Assembly (NCBI GenBank): GCA_025642075.2
Contig: JAODUO010000469.1
Coordinates: forward strand, 172,001 to 236,000
Origin: Ridgeia piscesae
Lineage: Eukaryota; Annelida; Polychaeta; Sabellida; Siboglinidae
Direction: 5' to 3'
DNA: 64,000 bases
The notes under the pieces are model-generated. The model ran no database searches, was not told the DNA's origin, and was given only the letters and a program-made list of their open reading frames with translations. Position 1 is the first letter of the stretch; every line of letters starts with the position of its first letter. The position numbers were made by a program, and so were the translations under genes. This document shows positions 1-13,800 of the stretch, one piece after another.

Positions 1-2937
1 ACAGTCCGCATCCCATACTAATTCTCACCTGAGGTAAGGGGAAGTGGCCACGCATTATTAGAAGTGAGCCATAAATCCATCATGCTTCTGCTCCTATTTC
101 ATGACAGCATGTAGGTTGTTAGACAACTGAATGTGTTGTTGTGTAAGACAGGGCCATAAAACACAGCGTTCCCACAGCAGTCAGTAAGCAGCTTCATGTG
201 ACAGCAGTAGTGGTGATAGCAGTGGCGTAACAATAATGCTATGCTATTTTGCTACGCTATGCTATGCTATGGGTGGCGTGGCTTGGGCTGGCCACTTGTT
301 ATGGTAATGTGTACGAAGTGTGTTTATTTTATCTGTCATTCCACCTCCACCTCACTTCCTTGTTCCGTTGTGGTGATTGTGTTTGCGAGGTTTTGGAAAG
401 ATGTCACATTACGATGTGCATCTTTATTATAGGCTATAAGTAATTTTAATAAAAGCCTTTCAATTTTGTGATCTAGGAAAACAGCGGACAAACCCAGGGA
501 AATAGACAGGTGTACAAAGATACAGGCTTCAGTTAATATCACGGAGAGTTCAGCATCTATCAATAAAGTCATTTGAATCTTTACACACCTCCGTCTCCGC
601 TAATCCTTCCACAGCCGTGACACTGACGGGAACTACAAACTGACAACACCCTGTCATTGTCTATCACAATAACCACAATGGAACAGGGATTGGGTTAGAA
701 TCACTTGAATTATATTAATAATTTAATGGATCAGATATTCTACTTTACAGCTACATAATTAATTCTGGGCTGTACTGGATCTAATTGTGAGGTGGCTGCA
801 TTGCCAAGGGAACTATAAAACTGGGCTCAACAGTAATACGTTTTGATAGAAAGAGCCATGAACATGTAACGTGTTGAAAAATTTTACAACTGATAAGCTA
901 GGAGCTCCTTGTCTACGTGTCATCGATCTCGTTGCAACTTTACGGGCGAGCTTGTTAAATCAGCTTGTTATGTCTGGTGTGGAGGGTTCAACGCTGAGTG
1001 CAGGAAGTCTTCATGCTACAGCAAAAGAAACCTACATAGGCTGGAGCGTCAGCTATTGCGTTGTTAGCTCAGAAAGACAGCGGCCAGACACACATATTGC
1101 AGGAGCTGCCTGCCATATGTCGCGCTTGAAGCAAGTCAATGTATTCATATTTCATATACAGCATGAAAACATGGTATCAGCCTTTAGGGGCTTAGGAGGA
1201 ACACCAAGACTGATGATCGGTTGGGTACCGCTGCTGTGAGATATCCTATCTTCATCCAGCCTCATTAACCTATTTCTGTGTCAATTATTATGGATGGACT
1301 TACATGGATGGACTTACATGGATGGACTTACATATTAGTAGCATACAGAAACTAGATTGTTGTCTCAGTAGATGTCATTACTACATAACATAGCATCTTA
1401 GACAAGAACAATTTGTCTTAGTTTAATTTTGACCTCCATTAGTTGACAATTCCTACTGCGTATGTAACATTTCTATTTAATTGGAACAAGCTTGTGTGAA
1501 GCAATACCTATAAATGTTAATTGCTGTGTGGATAAGGTATCCCATACGGAGATGGTTTGGTGTTTCAATTAACACATTTGCCCTGTGCATGAGAGTGCAG
1601 TAAGTGACTATTTCAAAGAAGGTGTATTGTTAATTAGTACACCCCAGGCTTGCCTTGGTAATGAGCTTGTGGAATTACGCCATATCAAATGGATCAACAT
1701 TGCAAACTCGTACATCGATAGTTGCAAATGCGATGTAGAGTAATTAATATGTGGCAGGATCAGGGAGTCAGTGGCACTGTGCGACTCGATCTTTGGTGAA
1801 GATCACAGGTACCAGAAGGATGGGAATACTGCTACTAGTATTTTGAGCAGGGGGCTGAAATGCCACTGAATATATGAATATATGACCATCAAAAGGATGC
1901 TAATGGAGGGGTCATCTTCAGCCCCCCATTTTTTTTTCACTATATTCTATGTAAGTTTTATATAAATTTGAAAAACGTTTTTGGATAACCATTAAATGAC
2001 ATGACACTGACGCAGGTTGACCTGTCCACTGGCATACAACTGACCGTAGATATCTGTTGAAGCAGCCGGGCCATTTAATCAATGCACCAGTTACTTCCTG
2101 CCTGATCAATAATTCCAACACTCGATAGACAAATTAGCATTGACAGCGTCGTCGAGTGAACAGACACAAATGTCACTGAAAAATGAATTGCATAGATTTC
2201 TGTCAACAGTGGGTGGGTTTTGGACCCAAAACACTACTGCAGACACGTCACGCCTCAGCTTTCTTGGACAGTTTGCAAGTGATACCATTGGCACTTATCC
2301 AAGGCCAACTATTTTTGGAGGTTTGGGTGACCTTCCACATCCAAGTGACTGGGAGCTGACGTTTTGATCTCCACTTGCGGTACCCAGTATCCACCCCAGG
2401 GGGGTAAGGCATTGGCCTTGCACATCTAATGGATACGTTTTGGCAAGTGAATAAAGTGCAAATGCTTGTAATGAAAATTTAATGTCTGAAGATGTTTATT
2501 AATCCAGCATGTCCTATCATTGAGGCATTGACAAATAAATAACACTTCATAATATATTATAGACCCCGGCAGTGTATTTTTAACCAGACTCCACTTGTAG
2601 TCAGGTCCTTGATGTGTAAACATGGCCAGTGAGCGGCTGGAAGAGAGAGAAAGAACATAAACGATGAATTGTCATTCTCAGATCTATTCACGTGACTTTT
2701 CAGTTTTGCTTATCATGTTCCACATTACAATGAGATGCCTGTTGTACCCTATCTAAATGACTACTCATTCCTTCTATTGCACTCAACTGCTGGTACAGGT
2801 TGACACAAAGTGGCCAGGTTTTAGGGGATATCTATTAACTGTAGTTGGCAGGAATATGAGAAAGGGCCCCTATAATTATAGCGAGAGACAGTTTAATCTA
2901 GAGTTGTGAAAAGAAAGGAGAGAGTATTATCAGATAT
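1..2937. other. Upstream sequence without a recognisable gene
   Basis: I see no protein family, splice-consistent exon or RNA gene here. The open frames are short and do not resemble known domains. A 14-bp unit (ATGGATGGACTTAC) is tandemly repeated about three times near 1290-1331. The sequence is AT-rich and looks intergenic or deeply intronic. Confidence 0.6.
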
Positions 2938-3259
2938 ATACAGAGTGCTGGGGCGTGGCTGGGCTGGGAGGGGAGGCTGACCTATGTTGGTGTCCCAGCT
3001 GGGCTGGACTGGCAAGGTCAAGGTTTAGAGTCTGTTCTGGTTAAATAAAGAATACTGTTGTCTATGTTTGGTGCCCCTGTTGTCGTAGCGCCAGCAAGAG
3101 GACAGCTGTGACAGTTACACAGTAGCCTACTGCACCCATGTGTGGATGAGTTCCCAGACTTGTAGTCCCTCATAAAACTGAACACTGCAGGTTCGTGCTT
3201 TGTGACTAAGTCATGGCAAGTAAGAGATCTCACGCAGAGTAACCTGCTGTCAATTCAAT
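2938..3259. other. Unique left flank of the 26-bp array, partly duplicated inside it
   Basis: This unique segment (starting CAGAGTGCTGGGGCGTGGCT) borders the 26-bp minisatellite. A collinear but gapped version of it reappears inside the array at about 4085-4366, with array-unit fragments between the matching blocks. No coding potential was recognised. Confidence 0.7.
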
Positions 3260-5895
3260 GGTCTCCATCTCGTGTCCTCCCCTGGTCTCTCCATCTCGTG
3301 TCCTCCCCTGATCTCTCCATCTCGTGTCCTCCCCTGGTCTCTCCATCTAGTGTCCTCCCCTGGTCTCTTCATCTAGTGTCCTCCCCTGGTCTCTTCATCT
3401 CGTGTCCTCCCCTGGTCTCTTCATCTCGTGTCCTCCCCGGTCTCTTTCAACTTGTGTCCCCTCCTGGTCTCTTCATCTCGTGTCCTCCCCTGGTCTCTTC
3501 ATCTCGTGTCCTCCCCTGGTCTCTTCATCTAGTGTCCTCCCCTGGTCTCTTCATCTCGTGTCCTCCCCTGGTCTCTTCATCTCGTGTCCTCCCCTGGTCT
3601 CTTCATCTCGTGTCCTCCCCTGGTGTCTTCATCTCGTGTCCTCCCCTGGTCTCTCCATCTAAGTGTCCTCCCCTGGTGTCTTCATCTCGTGTTCTCCCCT
3701 GGTCTCTTCATCTTGTGTCCTCCCCAGATCTCTCCATCTAATGTCCTCCCCTGGTGTCTTCATCTAGTGTTCTCCCCTGGTCTCTTCATCTTGTGTCCTC
3801 CCCAGATCTCTCCATCTCGTGTCCTCCCCTGGTCTCTTCATCTATTGTCCTCCCCTAGTCTCTTCATCTAGTGTCCTCCCTTTGTCTCTTCATCTCGTGT
3901 CCTCCCCTGGTCTCTTCATCTCATGTCCTCCCCTGGTCTCTCCATCTGTGTCCTCCCTTGTCTCTCCAGCTGTGTCCTCCCTTTGTCTCTCATCTAGTGT
4001 CCTCCCCTGGTCTCTCACCTATGTCCTCCAGGTCTTTCATCTAGTGTTGCTGTCTCTTCATTAAGGAGCCGGTCTTTAAATTTTCAGAGTGCTGGGGCGT
4101 GGCTCTGGGAGGGGAGGCTGACCTATGTTCTTCCCAGCTGGGCTGGACTGGCAAGGTCTTTAGATCTGTTCGGGTTAAATTCCCTGGTCTCTTTTGGTGC
4201 CCCCTTTGTCTCTTCATCAAGGTCCTGGTCTCTTACTCATGCCTCCCCTGCTCCCATGTGTGCCTGCGTTCCCAACTTGTCTCCCTCATAAACTGCATCA
4301 GTTCGTGCTTTGTGACTCATCTGGCACCTAGAGTTCTCACGCAGTGTAACCTGCTGTCAATTCGTGCCTCCTTTTTCTCTATCTATTATCTCCCCTGGTC
4401 TCTTATCTCGTGTCCTCCTGTATCTTATCTGTGTCCCCCCTGGTCTCTATTGTGTCCTCCCCGCTCTCTGTGTGCCTCCCCTGGTCTCTCATCTGTGCCT
4501 CCCCTGGTCTCTGTTTGTTCATTCTTCCCATAATGCTCTGTCCATTGTCACCTCTCGTGTCCTCCCCTGGTCTCTTCATCTCGTGTCCTCCCCTGGTCTC
4601 TCATCTAGTGTCCTCCCCTGGTCTCTTCATCTCGTGTCCTCCCCTGGTCTCTTCATCTCGTGTCCTCCCCTGGTCTCTCATCTAGTGTCCTCCCCTGGTC
4701 TCTCCATCTAGTGTCCTCCCCTGGTGTCTTCATCTAGTGTTCTCCCCTGGTCTCTTCATCTCGTGTCCTCCCCTGGTCTCTTCATCTAGTGTCCTCCCTT
4801 GGTCTCTTCATCTAGTGTCCTCCCCTGGTGTCTTCATCTCATGTCCTCCCCTGGTCTCTCCATCTAGTGTCCTCCCTCTGTCTCTCCATCTAGTGTCCTC
4901 CCTTTGTCTCTCCATCTTTGTCCTCCCCTGGTCTCTTCATCTAGTGTCCTCCCCTTGTCTCTCCATCTCGTGTCCTCCCCTGGTCTCTTCATCTCGTGTC
5001 CTCCCCTGGTCTCTCCATCTCGTGTCCTCCCCTGGTCTCTCCATCTCGTGTCCTCCCTTTGTCTCTCCATCTAGTGTCCTCCCTGGTCTCTCCATCTCGT
5101 GTCCTCCCCTGGTCTCTCCATCTAGTGTCCTCCCTTTGTCTCTTCATCTTGTGTCCTCCCCTGGTCTCTTCATCTGGTGTCCTCCCCTGGTCTCTCCATC
5201 TCGTGTCCCCCCCTTTGTCTCTTCATCTAGTGTCCTCCCCTGGTCTCTTCATCTCGTGTCCTCCCCTGGTCTCTTTATCTAGTGTCCTCCCTTTGTCTCT
5301 TCATCTCTTGTCCTCCCCTGGTCTCTTCATCTATGTCCTCCCCTGGTCTCTCCATCTAGTGTCCTCCCCTGGTCTCTCCATCTCGTGTCCTCCCCTGGTC
5401 TCTTTATCTCGTGTCCTCTCCTCAGTCTCTTCATCTAGTGTCCTCCCCTGTTCTCTTCATCTAGTGTCCTCCCCTGGTCTCTCCATCTCGTGTCCTCCCC
5501 TGGTCTCTCCATCTCGTGTCCTCCCCTGGTCTCTCCATCTCGTGTCCTCCCTGGTCTCTCCATCTCGTGTCCTCCCTTTGTCTCTTCATCTAGTGTCCTC
5601 CCCTGGTCTCTCCATCTCGTGTCCTCCCCTGTGTCTCTCCATCTAGTGTCCTCCCTTTGTCTCTCCATCTCGTGTCCTCCCTTTGTCTCTCCATCTCGTG
5701 TCCTCCCCTGGTCTCTTCATCTAGTGTCCTCCCCTGGTCTCTCCATCTCGTGTCCTCCCCTGGTCTCTCCATCTCATGTCCTCCCCTGGTCTCTTTATCT
5801 CGTGTCCTCCCCTGGTCTCTTTATCTCGTGTCCTCCCCTGGTCTCTTCATCTTGTGTCCCCCTCCTGGTCTTTCCATCTCGTGTCCTCCCCTCCC
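3260..5895. repeat. 26-bp minisatellite, about 100 copies
   Basis: A 26-bp unit of the form GTGTCCTCCCCTGGTCTCTT + CATCTC is repeated over about 2.6 kb. Recurrent variants include CTCG/CTAG, CTTCAT/CTCCAT, CCCCTGG/CCCTTTG and GGTCT/GGTGT. The array is interrupted at about 4060-4550 by degraded units mixed with a copy of the left flank. The pyrimidine-rich strand is +. Long open frames arise because the unit lacks stops and 26 is not a multiple of 3, so they are repeat translations rather than genes. Confidence 0.95.
4085..4366 (+). repeat. Interdigitated copy of the array's left flank inside the 26-bp array
   Basis: Blocks matching 2941-3260 in the same order (GCTGGGGCGTGGCT, GGGGAGGCTGACCTATGTT, CAGCTGGGCTGGACTGGCAA, TTCGTGCTTTGTGACT, CACGCAG, GTAACCTGCTGTCAATTC) are interspersed with array-like bits such as CCTGGTCTCTT. 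This could be a real duplication that was invaded by repeat units, or a consensus error made when differently aligned reads or haplotypes were merged. Confidence 0.75.
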
Positions 5896-8800
5896 CCCTA
5901 AAACTCCTGTTAAGCTGATTTGCATAGCAATTTCTGTCCTCAGTGTAAATTAAGAGAAATATTCTCATTGCTATGTCAGCAATGGCTTGTTATTTATATA
6001 TTTTGCAAACAAAATAATTACAGTGATGCAATTATATTAAAAATTTAAAAAATTCTTTTCAGTGGATCCAAGCATTATGTAGATTCTGGTAATTATTATT
6101 TTTACAAACATTTAGAGTTTTACTTATCCTTAGTATATCTCGTGTCGTTATGGTCAGATATACAGAGTGAACCATTTACACATAATGAACTGTGTTAATA
6201 GTTGGCTGCTACCAAACTGAGCCGAGTCTGCACATGAATTGAGCTCATTACCCGCTATTCCAATGAAGCTGTAATTTGCGAACAGCCTTGGCACATAAAG
6301 CATTGTAGGCTTCTTTCACTTGTCTCAAAGAGAACATGGCCTTATAGGCTTGCAGTAATTGGCTCGCATGTCTTGGGTGGAAATGTCAGCGCAGAGGTTT
6401 TCATATCGGCACATTTGCACACTGTGCAGGACACATTTTTTACATTTACATCATCTAACTAGGCACTTATAGAAATGTCACGTGGCAACACAGCTCAGAC
6501 TTGGTTTGTTTTTTGAAGCTGTTTTGACAGGTTTACAGGTGTATTTGTTCGACATACATAGCGGTGGCATTGTTCACTGGCATTAGAATTATCTCAATTG
6601 TGTAGAAACCAAAAAAAAATTCACAGTGATAACAAAGTAAAACAAACCCAGTTGGTGTAGTTTTCAACCAAAATGTTATGTTGTGGCAAAAAATTGCAAA
6701 TCAAATTTTATTATTTAACAGAATAATTAACTGATAACTGTAAAAACAATTTGTCTCGTCTATTATAGATGTTTTGCTTTACTAGCAACAGTGCCTTGCA
6801 CCGAGTATGTTTTGAATTGAAATAGTTATGGTATTAAAATACCAATTCAAACGTATCTTATCGTGTGTGTGTGTATATATTATGTGTATGATGTGTAAAA
6901 TACATGATTCACTCTTTTTGTTAAATTTTCTGTGAACTTTGGGTATTGACATGATTATTGATAATTCAAAGCTTTGGGCCTGTGTCAGTTTTAAACTAAC
7001 ATACATCATGTTATTTGGCGTCTAATGTAGTTTGACGTGTACCTCTGATTTTCTTTCACTGGAATTTTGCAGAGCATGAAAACTACATTATAAAGAAAAA
7101 TAAATTGGGTCAGTTTCCTGGAGTCCATGATGGGAAGTACATAAATGAATCAGTTTCACCCCTGCTGGTGGTTCACAGAGACGGTGGGTACACACTGGGA
7201 GGGGTGAAGGGTCATCAGAGTAGCCTCTGAGAGGCTGGGTTATTATCAGGTCAACTTAGAGTGTCTGGTAAGCAGGTCAGCAGTGGTGCTGTTGACATTG
7301 TATTCCCCCCTAACAAGAGTATTCAAACATGAACATGACAGTGCATAACAGCAGGAAGACAGGCCAGCAGTAGACAGCGAGCCATCTGTTACTGTTAGTT
7401 TGTGTGAGACGTCAGCTATAAAGACTTGTTTCATGACACGACCCTGGCTAGCTGGCATTCAGCAGGAAATTATTTGTTGTTGCATTTATTAGAGCCCGTA
7501 GATATACTTTCAAACCAGTTGTACTTAAAATTTAATATTACAATATTACATAAATTTACTGTTTCCAACAATCCTTCTTCCCAATTAAAAATCCAATTGT
7601 TTTATTTTCAAAATTAAAATATAAAATATATTCACAGTTAAATAAATATTATAATAAATAAAACATCACACTTATTGCAACATATGCCATTCTAGGCACA
7701 TGCTAAGGCTGTTGGTGTTGATCCTTCTTTTACCCACATTTTGTGGAAAGCATTAAACAAAATTGTAATGTGTAACTCCTTTAAGATAAATCTGACAGAA
7801 TCTTTACTTGCAAGTGGTGTGACATCATCGGTTTCTTGCATGACTACAATCTATGGCATCTGTAGACATTTGTAGTCTCAAATAAACCCTGAGCGATAAG
7901 TAGATCAACAACTCTTGACTGTCAGTAGTAGAGAGACATGTCATAGGGGTAGAATCAGATAATAGAGACAGTTCTGCCCCCCCCCCCCATTCAGACTACT
8001 CATTCATGATTGTTGTGTGTTTGTTCAGCCACTCAAATAGTCCTGTAACTCACGAATCCACTCTACTGACCTAGTTGCCTGCCAGACTCTGAGCTGATGG
8101 CATCTTGTACAGATAGACCCATGTATGTAATGTACACAGGACACTGTCAGTCTTGAAGTGAAACCCCAAAATATACCTATGTCCTAGTTTCATACTACCA
8201 CAGAGATTTATGATAAATTTGCTGAATTGGAATTGAAGTAAACAGTTCTGATATCAATCTTGTCATTTCTATGGTGCCTGAGTTAGTAATGCAGGCATAT
8301 AATATGCTGGCTGCACATATGTATGTATGTCAGCAGTGAGCCATGCATTGATCCTATGTGGAGATAGAGGGTTCGTTTATGTCGCCTGTGTCTGGTATGT
8401 TTCTGATTACTCTGCGGTAGTCACAAAGTAATTAGGGTCAATTACTCGGCCAACTGGGACACATTGTTTTATCCCGGCATTCACCAAAACCCATTTTGAT
8501 GGCACTAGCTTCACAATGATTAGGCCTTACAGATGTCTCTATTGTATATAATAGTATGTTAATATTGCAATTACTGAGTTCATTGCTGGTTATGGTGTAG
8601 TTTTAAAGATTTTGTTCCACTTTTAAACATATTTTATTAAAATCAACAAAACAATCCCACATTAAAAAAATATTTTGTGACGTATTAAACAAGAATTATG
8701 TCAAATTTCATCAGTATGTTAAGATGATTGCTATGTGTTATTTTCTGCATGCCATGTTTTAGAATTGTAATGCAATATTGAATATTTATGGGACTTAGAG

Positions 8801-9913
8801 AAATGCTATAAATTATTATTATATTTGCAGTAAAGATTATTACATAATTGATTAAGTATATAATCAGATAAATGTGAGGAATTAGTTAGGTAAATTTTAT
8901 CCCATTATCTACCAAAGTGGACTCATTCTTGTGAGAACTGCTGTGACAGGAAGTGAGGATTTATGAAGGGGGTTTGACCCTAGGGGACAAGAATATGTCT
9001 ACATCCTGTGACAGGAAATGCCTCTACACAGGCCAAGGAACATGACTGGAGTGTCTCATTGGGTTTGTATTTCCAACATTGGTCAATATACACGGGTGTG
9101 AAGTGTTGGCAAAGTCCTCTGCAAATAACGAATTAAGTTCACCCTCATTGTGTCCCTTAATTGGTGATGATAATCAGTCATCTTTGGTATGCATAGACTT
9201 AGAGCACTGTCAAATTGGTGGTGTTATTATAATACTGTACAAGAAAGTGCAGGTGAATCATATTGTCGTATCTGGATGGTATTATTGACAGATGTAGTTC
9301 ATGTTTAATGTGAATCATGAGACGTCATTGCCTTTTGTAGGCCACTTCCAGCCCAAATTGGGGGTGTTTTTAAAATCTGTACAAAAAAATGAGGTAAATT
9401 TCCTTTTTCCCGTTTTTTTGGGATGGTTTTATATGACTTTTGTGTTTCTTGTTCGCCTCCTTGTTTTCTCCGAAAGTCTATGGTGACATAAAAAGTACAC
9501 CCTAATTTATGTTATTTATTTATCTTAGCTTATTTATCTTTTGTTTTTTAATTCCCCTCCTTGTTTTCTGAAATTAGGTCAAAAAAGATCCCCGTTAATT
9601 TATGGTTTTTTATTTATCTTATTTAAATAAAAATCGCTTATTTATTTAACGGAATTATTTTAGATTTAGTCAACAGATCACGTTAATGTATAGCGTTTTG
9701 GTTGGCATTTAATTATGGAAGAAAGCATATTAAGAAACCCCAGTGATTGTTTTGTAAATTTCTGCTGTCTGTTACCCTGGCTTTCTAGAATGGAACAAAC
9801 AACCTGAAACCCTCAGTGACCTTGTGCTTTGGGGGTCACTTGTCCCCTTCCCTCATTCTCCTGTCAAAATTCCCAATAAACCCTTTGTCTCCTTCACACT
9901 TGTCCCGTGCTGT
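5896..9913. other. AT-rich intergenic or intronic sequence; nothing coding recognised
   Basis: No domain or credible exon was found. There is a C homopolymer near 7977-7987. Two diverged copies of a roughly 75-bp segment lie at about 9453-9530 and 9548-9624; both start with CTCCTTGTTTTCT and end with a TATTTATCTTA-type stretch. Confidence 0.55.
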
Positions 9914-11999
9914 TTGTGTCCATGTCACCCTTGTCTCCATGTCATCATTGTCTCCATGTCATCATTGTCTCCATGTCATCCTTGTCTCCATGTCATCATT
10001 GTCTCCATGTCATCCTTGTCTCCATGTCATCATTGTCTCCATGTCATCATTGTCTCCATGTCATCCTTGTCTCCATGTCATCATTGTCTCCATGTCATCC
10101 TTGTCTCCATGTCATCATTGTCTCCATGTCATCATTGTCTCCATGTCATCCTTGTCTCCATGTCATCATTGTCTCCATGTCATCCTTGTCTCCATGTCAT
10201 CATTGTCTCCATGTCATCCTTGTCTCCATGTCATCATTGTCTCCATGTCATCATTGTCTCCCTGTCATCATTGTCTCCATGTCATCATTGTCTCCATGTC
10301 ATCATTGTCTCCATGTCATCCTTGTCTCCATGTCATCATTGTCTCCATGTCATCCTTGTCTCCATGTCATCATTGTCTCCATGTCATCCTTGTCTCCATG
10401 TCATCCTTGTCTCCATGTCATCATTGTCTCCATGTCATCCTTGTCTCCATGTCATCCTTGTCTCCATGTCACCCACCATTGTCTCCATGTCACCCTTGTC
10501 CCCAGGTCATCCTTGTCTCCATGTCATCCTTGTCTCCATGTCATCCTTGCCCTCCATGTCATCCTTGTCTCCATGTCATCCTTGCCCCTTTTCCTTGCCC
10601 TCCATGTCATCCTTGCCCTCCATGTCATCCTTGTCTCCATGTCATCCTTGTCTCCATGTCATCATTGCCCTCCATGTCATCCTTGTCTCCATGTCATCCT
10701 TGCCCTCCATGTCATCCTTGTCTCCATGTCATCCTTGTCTCCATGTCATCCTTGTCCCCATGTCATCCTTGTCTCCATGTCATCATTGTCTCCATGTCAT
10801 CCTTGTCTCCATGTCATCCTTGTCTCCATGTCATCATTGTCTCCATGTCATCCTTGTCTCCATGTCATCCTTGTCTCCATGTCATCATTGTCTCCATGTC
10901 ATCCTTGTCCTCCAGGTCATCCTTGTCTCCAGGTCATCCTTGTCTCCATGTCATCCATGTCATCCTTGTCTCCATGTCATCCTTGTCTCCATGTCATCCT
11001 TGTCCCCATGTCATCCTTGTCCCAAGGTCATCCCTGTCCCCGTGTCATCCTTGTCTCCATGTCATCCTTGTCTCCATGTCATCATTGTCTCCATGTCATC
11101 CTTGTCTCCATGTCATCCTTGTCTCCATGTCATCATTGTCTCCATGTCATCCTTGTCTCCATGTCATCCTTGTCTCCATGTCATCATTGTCTCCATGTCA
11201 TCCTTGTCTCCATGTCATCCTTGTCTCCATGTCATCCTTGTCTCCATGTCATCCTTGTCTCCATGTCATCCTTGTCTCCATGTCATCATTGTCTCCATGT
11301 CATCCTTGTCTCCATGTCATCATTGTCTCCATGTCATCCTTGTCTCCATGTCATCCTTGTCTCCATGTCATCATTGTCTCCATGTCTTTCTTGCCCTCCA
11401 TGTCATCCTTGTCTCCATGTCATCCTTGTCTCCATGTCACCCTTTTTGTCTCCATGTCATCCTTGTCTCCATGTCATCCTTGTCTCCATGTCATCCTTGC
11501 CCTCCATGTCATCCTTGTCTCCATGTCATCCTTGTCTCCATGTCATCATTGTCTCCATGTCATCATTGTCTCCATGTCATCCTTGTCTCCATGTCATCAT
11601 TGTCTCCATGTCATCATTGTCTCCATGTCATCCTTGTCTCCATGTCATCCTTGTCTCCATGTCATCATTGTCTCCATGTCATCCTTGTCTCCATGTCATC
11701 CTTGTCTCCATGTCATCCTTGTCTCCATGTCATCATTGTCTCCATGTCATCCTTGTCTCCATGTCATCCTTGTCTTCATGTCATCCTTGTCTCCATGTCA
11801 TCCTTGTCTCCATGTCATCCTTGTCTCCATGTCATCCTTGTCTCCATGTCATCCTTGTCTCCATGTCATCCTTGTCTCCAAATGTCATTCTTGTCCCCAA
11901 ATGTCATCCTTGCCTCCATGTCATCCTTGTCTCCATGTCATTCTTGTCTCCATGTCATTCTTGTCTCCATGTCATTCTTGTCTCCAAGTCATCCTTGTT
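9914..11999. repeat. 17-bp minisatellite, about 120 copies
   Basis: The unit GTCTCCATGTCATCCTT, with the common variant ...ATCATT, is repeated for about 2.1 kb. Occasional length variants (CCCTCC, CCCC, extra AA) appear, mostly toward the 3' end. All three + frames stay open for more than 2 kb because the unit contains no stop in any phase. The predicted Ser/Cys/His/Val-rich products are therefore artefacts of the repeat. Confidence 0.95.
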
Positions 12000-13095
12000 T
12001 GTCCCCACCTATCTTTATCTTCCACAGTTCCACTGCCCAGACATCTCCTTTCTTTCCAAGTTACTGCTGTCCAATTTACATCACAGATACCTTGTTCCAC
12101 ATGTCCCATCCCTTTAGTCCCCCTCCTCACCAACGTCTTAACACTGTTCACACAACCTCCTCCATCAGCCCCCAGTCTTCACTTGTCTGTAACTAGTATT
12201 TTTGCTCCCACAACTAAGCATGTTTGCATGCATGCATGACATTATTTCTGTGGCAGTGGCATGGCAATGTTTGTGTTATGTTTTATGCTCCTGTAACCTT
12301 ATTCACAGACATGTAGTCACATTTTCAGTCTTAGTATAATTGTATAAAATATGATGATCACCCAATCAGTTTATTGCTGCCCCATTGGTAGAGCTGTGAG
12401 ATATTGTCAGGCTGACATTTATGTAATAGGTGTGACATTCAGACAGCCAGTCTCACTGGATTACCTTTACTCAGGCAGGTATGGAGTTAACACCTGTACA
12501 TGTGCCAAAGGTAACAGTGATTAGATCAAGGTGATTATCACCCTCTACCTCTAACTTCCCTGGGGTGTGACAAACCAGAGTGCAAGACCTAGATTATGTA
12601 AACTACCCAGTCAAAGTTACCCTATATGTACCAACTTGTATAACACCAGTTGTGTTTTATTATCAGTAAGCATTTGTGTGAAACCCTCCGGGGCATCTTC
12701 AACAAATTGTATGACCTTTGACCTGCTACAGTGGCACCATTTCATAGTACAGCTCCAATACGCCAGTAGGCACAAAAAGGTGTAAGTAAGACAAATGCTT
12801 GAACAGCATTGACAACATGCAATGTTACATGTCAACAGCACTGACATGGATTATTATGAAGGCCTGGGCAAGGAATCACAAGTGACTGCTTAGTGCTTAC
12901 CAAATACCTTCTTCTACCAGGAATTAATTGTATGCCCTCTAAGCAGATCTAAATTGAGATACAAACACTGGGGTGATCAAAAGAGTACTGAATGATATAC
13001 CGTTGACCTTGGCACTGACACAGTTGATGGCAATTCTTCCTGCCGAGTCAGTTTTATTGGCAAAAAAGCATGTCTCAATGCAAGCCAGCCTTTAT
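12000..13095. other. No gene recognised
   Basis: Unique sequence between the 17-bp array and a LINE remnant. No recognised domain, RNA gene or repeat. Confidence 0.5.
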
Positions 13096-13800
13096 GTTAT
13101 GGTTACTTTAGGGTTAACTATTAGTGCTGACATGAAGGTATCAGAGCAGTGTGGAATTGCAGCAGCTGAAGGGAAACCAAATTCTTGGATTAATTAGGCG
13201 AAATATAGTGTACAAAGAAAAAGAACTAATAATACTGCTGTATAAAACAATAGTTAGGCCTCACTTAGAATATTGTATACAAGCATGGAGGCCATATCTC
13301 AAGAAGGATATTGATATGCTAGAAAGAGTACAAAGGAGAGCAACCAAAATGATACCAAAACTCAGGAATGTTAGTTATGAAATGCGTCTAAATGAATGTG
13401 GTTTAACAACACTAGAAACCAGAAGATTGAGAGGAGATCAGATTGAGGTGTTTAAAATATTGAATGGATATGAAAATATTGACAGAAATATTTGTTTCAC
13501 AGTCAAGGAAGAGAGAAGGACTAGAGGACATGGAGTTACATTAGCAAAGAAGCAGTGTACGGGGTAGACTAGATATTAGAAAATTTTCATTTTCACAAAG
13601 AACAGTAAACGAATGGAACAGATTATCAGCTGATTGTGTAGGTGCTAGTAGTGTTAATATATTTAAAAATAAAATCGACATATACCTAAGACCGGCGGGG
13701 TATATTTAGATAGATAGGTTGGACTCTCGATAAGCCAAATGGCTTCCTTGTCCACCTGCCATCTAGAGTTGAATCTCTAGGTGGCAATCTTGTTAAATCT
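13096..13800 (+). mobile_element. Decayed 3' end of a CR1/L2-type non-LTR retrotransposon (reverse transcriptase tail)
   Basis: Conceptual translation gives the conserved C-terminal tail of CR1/L2/Jockey-like reverse transcriptases. The motifs are LGLTISADMK (about 13111), ILGLIRRN, LYKTIVRPHLEYC, LERVQRRATKMIP, LETRRLRGDQIEVFKILNG and then RTVNEWNRLS. Reading requires frame changes near 13170 and near 13555, so the element is broken and cannot encode a full protein. The downstream TCTCGATAAGCCAAATGGCT and GTTGAATCTCTAG stretches probably belong to its 3' UTR. There is no 5' part, endonuclease or catalytic RT core: this is a typical 5'-truncated insertion. Confidence 0.88.

Noticed and set aside
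3202..5953. Leu/Ser/Pro-rich open frames on + and Arg/Gly/Glu-rich frames on -
   Set aside because: They are translations of the 26-bp minisatellite.
9816..12239. Three overlapping open frames of 736-807 codons
   Set aside because: They are translations of the 17-bp minisatellite. The unit has no stop in any phase, so all + frames stay open; there is no domain and no splice context.
13151..13567. 138-codon open frame as a host gene
   Set aside because: It is the reverse-transcriptase tail of a truncated LINE with frame changes on both sides.
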